Both the position numbers and the translations under genes were made by a program. This document shows, piece by piece, positions 21,135 through 47,061 of a stretch of DNA of 64,000 nt. The stretch is from Nelumbo lutea (Eukaryota > Streptophyta > Magnoliopsida > Proteales > Nelumbonaceae), in the NCBI GenBank assembly GCA_022828595.1, contig JAKGHH010000007.1:35092356-35156355 (forward strand), written 5' to 3'. Numbering within the stretch: the first letter of the stretch is position 1; each line of letters begins with the position of its first letter. The notes under the pieces were generated by a model. It had not been told where the DNA came from. It worked only from the letters and a program-made list of their open reading frames with translations, and ran no database searches.

Positions 21135-24088
21135 GTGCCTACAACTTGTCATATAATAATCAAATCGGTCACATTCACCTCCTCATCTATGGGTTTGGCT
21201 GCTTCTTCATTAAATCACATGATACTAGTCTTAGTCCCATATAGTGAGTACCTCAAACTACAAAAGAGGCTAGAGGAAATAACGACTCAATTTGCAACCT
21301 TTCGTGCAAAACACACTCGATCTGAACCATCATTTCCTCCTCCTACAACCATATCTATCTAACCACCTACACCAATGCCCTTTCCTACTTTCACCTCCGA
21401 TCGCACCAACATTTTTCCTAGCCTTTATGTCCTCTTCATTCCTGATGTCTATACTACACCCAACACCACCTTTGCATCTCATGCTTTTGTATTTACTGCT
21501 TTAACTCACCAACCTACACCCAACCAACATTTAACTTTCGAGAGCAATCTTCCTACCAACCTCTTCCTACGCTATTTAATGAGGAGGATCCTAAATTTAC
21601 TGTACCTTCCCCTCCTTTGTTCTAAACCATTTTGAGGAATGATATGGAGAAATTAAAGGAAGAAATGAAATAGGTGAGAGGGATGCATAACTTGAGAGTT
21701 ACAAAATTTAAGGAGTTGTATCTCTACTCAGATGTCAAATTACTAGAGAAATTTAAGATTCCAGATTTTGAGAAGTATGATGGGAAGGGGTGTCATAGGT
21801 TCATTTAAAGATATTCTATGGAAATATGTTTTAGCACGGATTGGACAAGAGTTTGTTAATCCAGATGTTCCAAAAGAGTCTAATGGAAAAGTGCTAGGAC
21901 ATGATTCGCCAATTTGAAGGAAGACAAGAAAAAGTCATGATAGAAAGTGTCTGAAACTTTTTTGGACCATTTCTCTTACAATATGGAGTTGGTTCTAGAT
22001 TGAGCATATTTGGAATCTATTTGTCAGAAATATGGAGAATCCTTCTTGGGCTATGCATAGTGATGGTGCCCCTATTGAAGGAAGAGATGGTCTAGGCCTT
22101 CATCAAAATGCTAAATGACCCATATCATACATTGCTAGTGGCTTAACCTTTGAGGGACTTTAGTGATGTAGTGAAGGGTGCCATGAGAATATAAGAGAGT
22201 GTGGTATAGACACATAAACTCAGTGATAGTTAGAGCAAGAAGAACACCAAGTCTTAACTTTGGACCAAGGAGACCTCCACCCAAACCAACAGTAGAGGAT
22301 GAAATACATGCAATCTCCACCCATGGAGTCCCTCCACCTGCCACCTTCCCCCATACCAACTTTGTGGCAACAGTTTAGCCCAATTCCCCACCAATTAGAC
22401 CACCTCTCATAGTAAATCCTCTGCCACAGCAACAACCATATCATCCCCAACACCTTATCAACCTACACCTCTAGCAACTCTACAATATCCTCCTCCCATA
22501 TATCAAAATATTCCACCAACACCTTACCCCCCAACTACCCCTCCCCGGCCTCGAAGGGAGAGGTGTCAACTTACTCGATACCTTAACCCTATTCCCAACT
22601 ATTACTCACATTGGTTCAAGAGAGTTATTTGCAATTATTGAAGTGGAAGCCACCCCTAGAGCCCAAGCTGTGAAACTATGACGAGAATGCATATTGTGCT
22701 TTCCACCAAGGACCTAGTCATACCATTGACCTGATTAACCAACATCTGATTGCCTTTAATTTGACACAAGACCCCCCTCCACAGTCAGACATGGATCATC
22801 CTGCCTTTGTCATTACCCTTGTTGGGGGTTTACCTACTTTGAGCCAACCTCCAATCCAATCAGATCCCTTTATCCTCACTATCGAGCTCAAGTAGCCACC
22901 ATTTTTCATTACCTTTCCTTTACCTAGAAGCCAGTCATACCCCAGTGGTACCCAATTGACCACCTCTTAAACCCAACAATTTTCCATCTAGAAGGCCCTT
23001 TGTCATTTCCTTTCCTTGAACTAACCAAGAAAACTATTGATTGGATCTCCTGGAATTACATTGTAGCATGTAGGGTCTTGCTAAGGTCGGGGAGGATCAT
23101 ACCTTCAAGGGTTGACAAAGGGAAGGTGGAGATAAGAGAGGCATCAGAAGATCCCAATTTGAGAGAAGAAGAAGCTAAGGAAGTAGAAGAATTCCCAAGG
23201 GCAATTGAGAAGTCCAAGTACAATGTGATGGATCAGCTAGCAAAAGTGCTTGGTCAGATATCTATCCTAGGCCTTTTGTTGACCTCTAAGCATCATCATT
23301 TCCAAATTATGGAGGTATTTAGAAAGGCCAATGTCCTTCCCAACATCCAACAAGATCAACTAGCATAAATGGTCAGCGTGATTTTGGCCTCGAGGACTAT
23401 TGCTTTCGCTGATGATGAAATCCCTACATTAGGGTGACATGTAGAGGAATGTGGATTACCACAGTGCTAGTTAATAATGGATCCAGGTTGAATGTGTGCA
23501 CCATGGGCACATTGCATGCATTAGACCTTGGAGAGAGCGATGTGGTAAAGACACCAATGACCATCATGGTGTTTGAGAATTCTGTCCAATCAAACTTGGG
23601 TAATATCAGTCTGGACATTACCATAAGGAAAACCACTTACCATATCAACTTTCAGGTGCTTGACACCAAAGCTTCATTTACTTTGTTGCTAGGGTAACTT
23701 TGGATGCATATGGTCAGGACAATTCCCTCGTCTCTTCATCATCACTACGTCAAAGATTGAAATTTGTGTCTGAAAATGAGCTAATTACCAATTTATGTAC
23801 ACCAACAAGAAAATCCTTAGTGCAACATATAAAGGAGAGTGCAAGAAGCAAGCAAGGAGCTGGTCCCACACCTAAGGATGATGGACAAAATGAGGTTTAA
23901 CCTTACTATAGGTTTAAGAAAGAAGCAGTAGGGGCAAAAGTGTTAGTTCAAGGCTAGAAAATCATTATTCAGGTTTGGCCTCGGATACAGGCTAGATGAA
24001 CATGATCTGTTTGGTAGAAGGAAGAAGAAAATATCTTCCCTTTCTACCTCAATCCACTTTGTTAAAAGTCATAACCTTACCCAAAGAC
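21135..24088 (+). pseudogene. Ty3/gypsy gag and protease relic, first part
   Basis: Plus-strand relic in the order expected of a gypsy element. A gag N-terminal coiled region (Y-L-K-L-Q-K-R-L-E-E near 21,250) precedes S-D-V-K-L-L-E-K-F-K-I-P-D-F-E-K-Y-D-G near 21,730-21,790, the conserved gag start K-F-x-x-P-x-F-x-x-Y-D-G. A Pro-rich stretch lies at 22,250-22,560. A retropepsin-like domain spans 23,430-23,760, with V-L-V-N-N-G-S-R-L-N-V (active-site Asp replaced by Asn) and F-T-L-L-L-G before W-M-H. Many stops throughout. This is the Tat-like clade layout. It resumes after the hAT insertion at 24,089-25,225. Confidence 0.8.
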
Positions 24089-25225
24089 TAGAGGTGTAAA
24101 ATGACCTGTGCTTGCAGCCTGCACAAAGTGTGGGTCATGTCGTGCTGGCCTTGGACCATCTTGGGTCATGCTGCCCTCTCTAGGGATAATTTGGGGGGTT
24201 GACCGGCATAGCCCATAACCCAAGCCTGTGTGGGCCTGTGCCGTGCCACGAGCCTGGAGCTTAGGTTGGGCGAGCTGCAAGACGTACCGAGCTAGGCCAT
24301 ATGCCGGTACTTGGGCGTTAACCGAACTAGGTTAGACTAGTTTTTTACTAAGTAAAGTTAAAATATTTAACTTTCCTTTGGGAACTATTTGAAAAAAATA
24401 AGAAATCTAACAAAGAAATGAAAAAAAAAATACTTAACCAAATAAGAAGTCAAAGAGACAAAGACTCAAAGTGAATAACAAATTAGAAGAAAATAGGAAT
24501 TTTAATTCATTTAATTTTGAATGATACAAAGCTTACAATGGTTGGATAAATGAAATATGAAAATTGGAAAATGGAATAAATTAAAAAATATAAAAATATG
24601 ATATAGTTAAAAATTGAATATAAAAAATTACGTTATTAAAAAACATCAAATAAATTAAATAAAATTAAAACAAAATTTACAACTATTGAGTATACAAGAA
24701 ATATTTACTTCATCATTTTCTTCTATTGTTCTTGACTTTGATCATTGTAGGAATTAAAAATGGTTGAGGATAGGGCTATTTATAGGAATTGAAAATAATT
24801 TAATTGCCCAAAATACCCTAAAAACTAGTCATTTTTTAGTTGTTAGGAGGAGTATTTTGGTTATAGTAAATTTATTTATCACTTTATCTAAAATGCCCCC
24901 AAAACTAGCTATTATATAGCTATTGGGGGGCATTTGTGTCATTCTTTCTCCCCAAAAACCAAAATACATAAATACCCTCTATATAGTTGTTTATACTTGT
25001 TGGCGGGTATTTCTATAAAAAAACCCCTATATAGCTATGGGCCAACGGACCGTGCCGACACGTGGGCCGTGGGCTATCGTGCCAGCCCGTGGACTTGGAA
25101 CCCCATGCCCAACAGGGCCCAGGCCGTCGTGTTGGGCCTAGCATGGCCCGCATGCCATCGTGTCGTGTCGTGCTGAGCCGGTCCAAATTCAAGTCGTGTC
25201 GTGCAGGGCCCGATTTACACCTTTA
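24089..25225. mobile_element. Non-autonomous hAT element, 1.1 kb, inside the gypsy relic
   Basis: Left end TAGAGGTGTAAAATGACC. Right end, inverted, TAAAGGTGTAAATCGGGCC. Flanking octamers CCAAAGAC (24,081-24,088) and CTAAAGAC (25,226-25,233) match 7 of 8. The 200-bp ends are GC-rich with GCCCGTG/CACGGGC-like motifs, while the middle is very AT-rich, so base composition changes sharply. No transposase frame. It splits the gypsy polyprotein between protease and reverse transcriptase. Confidence 0.85.
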
Positions 25226-25233
25226 CTAAAGAC

Positions 25234-26270
25234 CAATCCCCCCCCCCCCCCGAACCCCATGACCTTCCTACCAAACCTAAGCCTATTCAATCCCAGACCT
25301 CTCGACCTCTTTATTGAAGATGAGGCTAATCACTATATGGTAAAGGGTCTAGTATCCATCCTAGTCGGTGAGGCTAGCAGTAGAAATAACAAAAACCAAG
25401 GTGTGGTTTTCATAATTGATTAGTCCATTGTCAAGGTTCCCAAGGTAGTTACACTAGAAGAGATGGACGAACCCCATTCCTAGCTTATCTGGGAATCTTT
25501 AGACAACGATGTTTGTGTGATTGATCAAGGTGACCATGCTTATCCAGCTTGTCTCATCCATCCTTGTTGGGAAGAAGTTGGAAATTAGAGTGCCTACCCC
25601 ATAGAAGTGGGAATCAACGCTAATTTTGATTCTTCCCCTCAAGTTTGAATGTAAACCTGGAGCGGGGAATCAATGCTCTCTACCCCATCTTTGTATATAT
25701 TGAGAGTTTTTGGCATTAATGTAAATAGTTCAAAATCTTATGGTGTTTTGTGTCATTCAAGGACACTTATGGAACTACATCGGGCTTAGTCCTTCTAAAA
25801 ATGGTACATAGCGCAACCCATATCACGGACCCATCCCTTATAATAAATAAAATTTTTATTTCCCCCAATACTCACCGCTTTACCTTTATTCTCCCAAGAA
25901 ACCACCCTTGAGCCTTACAATTTCAATGTTGAGTTAGATTTTGCTCTCATGGTTATTGAACAAGAGGATCCTAATGAGGAAATTCTGAAGGAACTTCTTG
26001 ATCAAGTTGAGAGACTCGAAGAGAATAAGCCGAAGGCCAAATTTGTGACAGTAAACTTAGGTACTAAGGACGAATCAAAAGAAGTATTAATTGGAGGAGA
26101 CTTATCTCATGAGCAGATCACATCTTTGATACAATTATTGCATGAATACAATGATATCTTCGCCTAGTCCTACAAAGATATGTCTGGTTTGGTTACAGAT
26201 TTGGTGGTCCACAAAACCCCTACCTATCCAGATGCAAGGCCTGTCAAGTAGAAATTCCTAAACTTAACCT
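25234..26270 (+). pseudogene. Ty3/gypsy relic, second part (start of polymerase)
   Basis: Continuation of the same element beyond the hAT insertion. The frame 25,949-26,167 reads V-N-L-G-T-K-D-E-S-K-E-V, then L-L-H-E-Y-N-D-I-F-A followed by a stop where family members have Trp (F-A-W-S). After the stop S-Y-K-D-M-S-G-L continues, with D-A-R-P-V-K ending at about 26,250. This is the segment just before the gypsy reverse transcriptase. The catalytic RT itself is missing. Beyond 26,270 the sequence is AT-rich and unrelated. Confidence 0.8.
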
Positions 26271-26990
26271 AAAATGGTCATTTCAAATCCTTTAGGATCA
26301 CCTATACCTGTCCCATCCCAATAAATTTTATTTATTCATTTATTTATTTTATTAAACTAAATAGATTATTATCTATAAAGTTTTATTTAATTAATTACTA
26401 AATTATTTGTTTATTTAGAAATAATTTATTAGCAAATTATTATTAGCCCAATATTTAGGACTATAAATGGGTTGGGTCTGGTTCAGGCATGTACTAGTTA
26501 TGTTCTAATAAACTTTTATGTATTCATTTATTTATTTTATTAAATTAAATACATTGCTATCTATAATTTTTTTACTTAACTTACTAAATTATTTATTTGT
26601 TTAGAAATAATTTACTAACAAATTATTACACTATCCCCATCCCCACTGGCAAGGACAAGGTTATCCCCATTCTTGTCCCCATGAGGATCCCCATTCCTCA
26701 TGCTTTTTTTATGATGTCAACTATTTTGTTTTTTATTTTTTATTTCATAAAAATAAAAATACAATAGTTAAATTTTATACAAAATTAAATTAAAATATTT
26801 AAAATTTATAATCTCCTGTAAAAAAGATCTAAATATATTCAAATATATTCAACCATATTTTTAAAAATATTAATATAATATATATACATATGTAGATATA
26901 TGCATACATATATACATATATAAGCAGGTATCTCCAAGGGGCAGGGATTAGGGGCCCCAAGCAAAGTTGCCATCCCTAATTATCGTTGCT
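26271..26990. other. AT-rich sequence with a hAT-like end
   Basis: A repeated motif GGATAT-free AT block TTTATTCATTTATTTATTTT occurs near 26,328 and 26,518. The end ...GTTGCCATCCCTAATT near 26,980 is the inverse of AATTAGGGATGGCAAC, a frequent hAT terminus, with CCCCATCC-rich sequence at 26,630-26,700. Fragment only. Confidence 0.4.
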
Positions 26991-27960
26991 ATATTGTTAA
27001 TTTCTTAAAGAAACAATACTTTTATTTCTTCATGTATATATTGTTATTCTTATTTATTCTTAACCGATCTCATTTGTACCTTTATAGCTGCCAAGGGAAA
27101 GCTTTACAAAAAAGTAAAAAAATAAAAGACAAATAATACTTACCCAACTAGCTAAAGTTATTATCCACTTTCTAAATTCTTTTTTTTATGTTATTCATAA
27201 TTATGATTAGAATAATTATCATGTAATTAATAATTATTTTTCAAAGTTATAATAATCTTTGTACATTGTGATTACAAAAAATTCTAATTTTTCATAATAT
27301 GATTTTTTTCTTGATTCCATTTTAAGAAATTATTTTTCATATTAAATAATTTTTACTATTATATATTTTTATATTAATACACATGCTACGCACGTGCTTT
27401 TCTGCTAATAGTTTAGAAATATCTTAGTCGAAAAGAAACTGGGCTCGGCTCGACAGCACCTTTTGAAGAGTCATTTTTTGTTTTGTCTCATAGGTCAATA
27501 AGAACGCAAGAGTTCAACGGATGAAAGGGAGGGATCTCATGAAAAGTATGATACTGTGTGACCGCATCAGCTTCAAACTATGAACAGATCAGATACGATG
27601 CATTGAGCGTGAGGCCCACCTAACATCTGAGCCCCAACTGTGAATAGATCAGACGGTTGAGAGCTCCTGTGGAGATAAGTAGAACTTTGTTTGGGCCCCT
27701 CGTCTCTTAGCAGCCTTGCTTCTCAGTCGAAACTCTAAACATGTCTCCGATTAATTTCAAGTTCTAACGCCAATGACACGACCCATAAGCCCTTTTCAAG
27801 CATTTTATTTTCCTAAAGAAATTTATTTATTAAAATACCCCTGCTTCTTGGGTTTACTTGATCCAACAAAAGTACGTACTGCCGATGTTATCCCAAAAAT
27901 ATAAGGGCAATTTCGTAAAGTAGACATTTTGTAAACGGCCACATTGTCTCTCTTCCCGGT
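26991..27960 (+). promoter_or_regulatory. Upstream region of the C2/GRAM gene
   Basis: The last kilobase before the leader. AAATATAAGG near 27,897 is the best TATA-like candidate. From about 27,950 the sequence turns into a CT-rich leader (TCTCTCTTCCC, CTTTCTCTCTCTCCTCTC). CAGATCAGA motifs repeat around 27,590 and 27,646. No gene in this stretch. Confidence 0.4.
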
Positions 27961-28065
27961 TCTCACCTTAATTTCTGTGAAATTTCTAAACCAAAGTCCA
28001 ACTGATCTCGTCTGACTTTCTCTCTCTCCTCTCAAAATGGTCGCTTCTTCTTCTCGCCTTCTCTC

Positions 28066-42490
<14,425 letters not shown>

Positions 42491-42789
42491 GTTAGCTCAT
42501 CTTTCTTTCTTAAATCTGGTGATTAATACATTTTCATTGATCCATTATTGATAAAGAAGATTGGACCTGGTAGCTTTACTCCAGATATGTTGCATTTGCA
42601 AGCACATGCTGACAATGGGTTTGAAAATTGTAGCGCTATGACTTCTAACATTTACAACTAAAGCTTTCAAATACTAAAGTTGATCTTGTACAATATACAT
42701 GGGCAGCATGCACAAACACGTGCTCACACACAGGTGAAACTATAAGCTGAAAGAGAAGCATACAAGTGGTATAGATAAGAAATACAATG
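42491..42789 (+). other. Start of intron 8
   Basis: Intronic sequence up to the copia nest. No GRAM-continuation exon is visible. Confidence 0.6.
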
Positions 42790-44035
42790 TTAGGAAACAA
42801 GACAGAATGAGTTATCTAAGAATTGATGAGGGCATTCTATTACTGAAATAACAAGCGATAATAACAACATCACTCCAATAAATCTTTGGCACATTCATCT
42901 GGATAAGGGGGGCTATGTTACTTCTGGTAGATGGCAGTTTTTGCGTTCAACCACACCATTTTGCTGTGGTGCATCAACACACGAAGTTTGATGTATGATT
43001 CCATGATCATTATAAAATCAGTAAATGGTGAAGACATGTATTCTTAGCATTGTCAGATTGAATAACACAAATAGTAGAGTCAAACAGGGTTTTTATTTCC
43101 ATAAAGAAAGACTTGAACACAGGAAATATTTTGGACCTCTCCTTTAACAAATCTAACTAGGTAATTCTTGAAAAATCATCAACAAAAGTAACAAAATACT
43201 TGAACCCCAAATAAGACACTACAGGACATGAACCCCAAACATCTGAATGAACTAATTGAAAAGGTTTAGACACATGACTCATGGCTCAAGGAGGAAAAAT
43301 AAGTTGATGATGCTTGCTAAGCTGACATGTATCACACTCAAAACTAGTGTTGGACAGAATCAAAGAAACCATGACATGAAGACTTTGCAATGAAGGATGA
43401 CTCAAAACTAGTGTTCAACTCCACCAATCTGCCTCTTCTTCTTTAAGTCCTCAAACACACAATGAGAAGGAAAAAAAGGTAATAGAACAATTTAGTGATT
43501 TTGTAGGCTTACTCATAGACATAAGATTAAAAGGAAAGTGAATGAGAAAGACAATTGGGATGTTGGGTTGACATGTCCTATGCTAGATACCAGGGATTTA
43601 TACCTATCAGCAAGAAGTTAATTTAGAAAAGGTAGATGAAGTACCTAATGCGTGATCAGTAGCTCTTTGAGTCAATGACCCATAGAGATGATGATGAGGT
43701 AGAGAAGACAGGTGGAGCTAATACCTAATGCATGGGCAAGAGTAACAGTGGAGGGTGAGGCTGCAATTAACCGATTATATTCTTCCTTGAAAATAGTCAT
43801 TGTCTCCCCATATGCCTGGTTGACTGTAGCAACTATCTGTGGTTGGGATTGTGATACATCATTTGAATAGGTGACCTGGTTGGCATAACTTCCTAGTTTC
43901 TTCAATAGACGACAATACTCCACAGTATGCCCCTCACGATAACAATGTGAGCAGAACCAAAGTCTATAGAATTCTCTACAATAGCCAATAATATGTCCTT
44001 CCAACCCATAATGTACAAAATCTAGTATTTTTTTT
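42790..44035 (-). pseudogene. Copia element C, gag tail to integrase
   Basis: Minus strand, 5' to 3' from 44,035. F-C-S-H-C-Y-R-E-G-H-T-V-E-Y-C is an intact CX2CX4HX4C zinc knuckle of gag. W-V-I-D-S-K (43,680-43,660) is the protease active site with Gly changed. V-H-S-D-V-W-G and the core D-D-F-S-R of integrase lie at about 43,250-43,100, Q-S-D-N-A-K near 43,050, then M-N-V-P-K-I-Y-W and N-R-M-P-S near 42,890-42,820. Many stops. The element fades out at about 42,790, so polymerase, RNase H and 3' LTR are missing. Its 5' LTR is split by element A. Confidence 0.75.
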
Positions 44036-45990
44036 GAAGGATAAAAGATAAATTTATTAAAAAAAGAGATTACATGAGAAAGGTGACAAGAGATCACACG
44101 AGAGAAAACAAACACTAATAAACTTACACCCATGGCTGCCTAAACATAAAATAAACAAGACAAAAGACTTCACATTAGTCGACGTCAGACAGCTCCAAAC
44201 TCAAAAACCCTAATCAGAAACCGTACACCCAATCTCCTTACATTTCCTCCTCAATACTTTCCTCTTCTCCGTCAATTTATTCATCCCAGCACTCACCCCT
44301 ATTCTTGAATCCTAGTTTCTTCAGCCTCTCTTCCAACCTCTTTTTCTCAAACACCTTAAAAGCCTTCTTAGCGAACTCCTCGCCACCCCAAAAAATAAGT
44401 TGAGACTTTTACCAATCTTGACTTCTCTGTTCTCTCTCAAACAATTTTCTTGATAGGAACTCTACTAGATCTCTCCTACTCGAGACTGCTTTCAGCCAAT
44501 CTCACTTCAGAATTGATAGCTGAATTGTTTTCTTCTTCCACCTGCTGAGCACCTGGGAATCCACCTCCCCAAGCTCTTCAAAAGATGATGCTAAAACCTT
44601 CCCCCCTTCTTTTATAAACCTTTTTAAATTTTTTTGTCGGTCCGACACCAACCAAACCGCGTTTTAACCGAGGGAGTACCTTGGTTATATGGACAACGCG
44701 AGAATTCCTAGCCTCGTATGGTTTATTGGGAACTTCCTCAAAAGGAGTAACTGGTCTAACTCTGTTGCCTTCCTTCTCCCTAGGTCCACACCTATCCTAC
44801 CACCACCTCTTCAAAGACGGTCACTGCTTCTACCACACCTAAAACTTTCTCAATCTCCTCCTTCCTTCCTTCCCAAATCCATGCAAAAACTACCAGTCAT
44901 CTCTTCCTTATATTGCTGTCAGACAGTATCATTTTTATTGTCTTAGGTAGGTGAGCAACAAACTGTGTCCGAACCGACATTACCTTCTTTGGCAACTCCT
45001 GAAAAGTTTCCTGAGTCGGCCACGACAGCCCCTTTCCAGACCTCCTTATCAATTTTCTCCATCCTGACCATCTCTTCTCTACTATCCTCATTTGGGCTAC
45101 TGGACAGAGCTTTAAACCCCTGAGAAGTTGAAGATTGAGTGCCAGCAACCTCTATTAGATCCGCTCCTTCAATTTCTGCCACAGGTTTCTTGCAGCAAAG
45201 AGGTGCAATCTTGTCTAAACTTCCTTCAATTTCCTGACACAATCGCTTCCTGAGTTCCCCTCCACTGCCCTCGTTGAAACTTTCTTTTCCCTTTTTTTGA
45301 ACCTAAAAGACAATTCCCAGCAGTCTTCCTTTTCCCTTTGGGTTGCAGTTGAAAAGGGCTTGCACGAAGTTTTTGTCCATCGTTTTGGATGTTTAATCGA
45401 AGCTGAACTCCACCTATTCCACTTTAGGCCTGATGCACCTACCCGCTTCTTTTCTTTTGATTTTCGAAAGTGGGCCCTAGTTAATCCAGAAGTCAGCTCC
45501 TCAATAGAAAGCAACAAAGCCATTCCAACTCCATCTGGCCCCGACCCCTTTTGAATTTGATCTACCATGTGTCCTTCAGACTCTTGCTCCCTCCTGCTAC
45601 ATTAACTTCTAAGGCACATGTGCCACTTTAATTACTTCTTTAGCCAACTCTGAGTGGTCCCCACTACTCAATAACTCTATCGAAATCTCCACCGAGTCGG
45701 CCCTCTTTGCCTTCCCAATGTCTCAAAACTCAAACAGCCCCAACCCATTGACCCCACTCTTATTATTAGCAATGTTTATTCCAAAAATGCCATCACTTTT
45801 AATCTCTGGCTCTACTTCTGTTTGGAGCCCGACCGACTTCCTCAACTTTGAACCAGTCGATACTGAGGTATTTCTCCACTCCTTCCATGCAGCCGTGTTT
45901 TCTACAATATTTCCATGTTTTCTAACTATCGTATGTAAATATTGTAAAAATTATAGAATAGGGAAACATTGTAAAATATGCAAACACATT
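44036..45990 (-). pseudogene. Minus-strand L1-like LINE insertion in copia C
   Basis: The left edge is a T-run (44,028-44,036) followed by GATAAATTTATTAAAAAAAGAG, the inverse of a LINE 3' end with poly(A). The same 3' end type occurs at 59,045. Minus frames 45,568-45,215 and 45,242-44,943 are Lys/Glu/Ser-rich, resembling the poorly conserved C-terminal half of ORF1. ORF2 is not seen, so it is internally deleted. The right edge is approximate. Confidence 0.55.
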
Positions 45991-46689
45991 TCTTAAAATT
46001 ATTGTCTTGTTCCAAATCATTAAACAAAGCTAAGAAACTAAGGTTATGAACAAAAGAATATGTTTTGAAATTGCCCTATAAACCTTAAAATTCAAAGCTT
46101 CATGATAGAATGAGTAAGCAAAATTTAAACTCATAGAAAATGTAAATGGTTGTAATAGATCAACCAAATAATCAATTACACAAACAACAACTAATATTTA
46201 ACTTAATGTTTGGAATGAATATTGAGCTAGCTCAAAGTGGTAATCATGTAAGTTAGGTGGACAATTACATTGTTACTTTACATATCTACAATATTTTCAC
46301 CAACTTTTGTTAAAATACCATCTCTTCTACTCCACATAGTACTGGTAGTGTTCATTGGGGAATATGTCAATTCTAGTAAAATTTCATGTCGCTACCCATG
46401 GAAGTGGAAATAGAAATATGAAAACTATCTCTTGTACTCCACATGGTGCTAGTAGTGTTCATTGGGGAAATGTCGATTTCGGTTATGTTTTGTGTCGCTA
46501 CCCATGGAAATGGAAATATGTCATGGAAATATTAGGAAAATTAGGGACATTTTAAACCATAACCATCACTAATCACCCAGAATCTCCACTGGACTCAGTT
46601 TGATCCCCTGTAGTGACAACCTTCTAGAAGAAAGCCTAATCAGATTGATGGTAAAAATGGGCCCTAATCTGGTCTCCCTCTTGTTACGT
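45991..46689 (-). other. 5' untranslated/gag start region of copia C, decayed
   Basis: Lies between the LINE and the primer-binding site of C. No readable gag. Contains the tandem duplication listed next. Confidence 0.4.
46321..46522. repeat. Tandem duplication, period 107 bp
   Basis: TCTCTTCTACTCCACAT at 46,321 and TCTCTTGTACTCCACAT at 46,428 begin two copies that both run through GTGTTCATTGGGGAA and CGCTACCCATGGAA. About 80-85 percent alike by eye. Confidence 0.85.
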
Positions 46690-46701
46690 GCTCTGATACT
46701 A
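46690..46701 (-). promoter_or_regulatory. Primer-binding site of copia C
   Basis: GCTCTGATACTA, the inverse of TAGTATCAGAGC. It matches the initiator-tRNA-Met primer site except for one base, next to the LTR. Confidence 0.65.
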
Positions 46702-46791
46702 TGTGATATGATGCAGCAGAGCTATAATGTAGTTTGAACCAGAAAAGAAAGGTAGAAAGGAGAGAAGAGAGGAGAAGGGAGGAGAGGAGAG
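46702..46791 (-). repeat. 5' LTR of copia C, left portion
   Basis: Starts TGTGATATGATGCAGCAGAGC beside the primer site and is purine-rich to 46,791. The rest of this LTR is at 57,824-58,052. Element A sits between, flanked by GAGAG. Confidence 0.65.
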
Positions 46792-47061
46792 TCTTGGCAA
46801 TAAATCCGATTGAAATATGAGGAAGTAGAGAAGAGTAGAGAAGAAGAGAGAAGAGAAGAAGAAAGAAAGGAAGAAGAAAAGGTTCAGAGCAATGGAATAG
46901 TACTGGTGGCGCCAGATTCTATTATATTATATAGGGCAGCAGAAATAAGAAGGGAAAAGACTCTTGTGCCCCTGCTGTAAGTGAGTACAATAATAGAAAA
47001 TAAATAAAAGGCTTTAACTAGCCAAACATACCCTAACACAAATAACTAAATTATTTCAACA
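46792..47061 (-). repeat. 3' LTR of copia A
   Basis: Plus-strand view TCTTGGCAATAAATCCG ... TTATTTCAACA. Read on the minus strand it begins TGTTGAAATAA. Alignable over its length to 57,539-57,818. Confidence 0.92.

Noticed and set aside
20833..21152. Phe/Leu-rich minus frames and a Lys-rich + frame
   Set aside because: Products of a purine-rich low-complexity tract.
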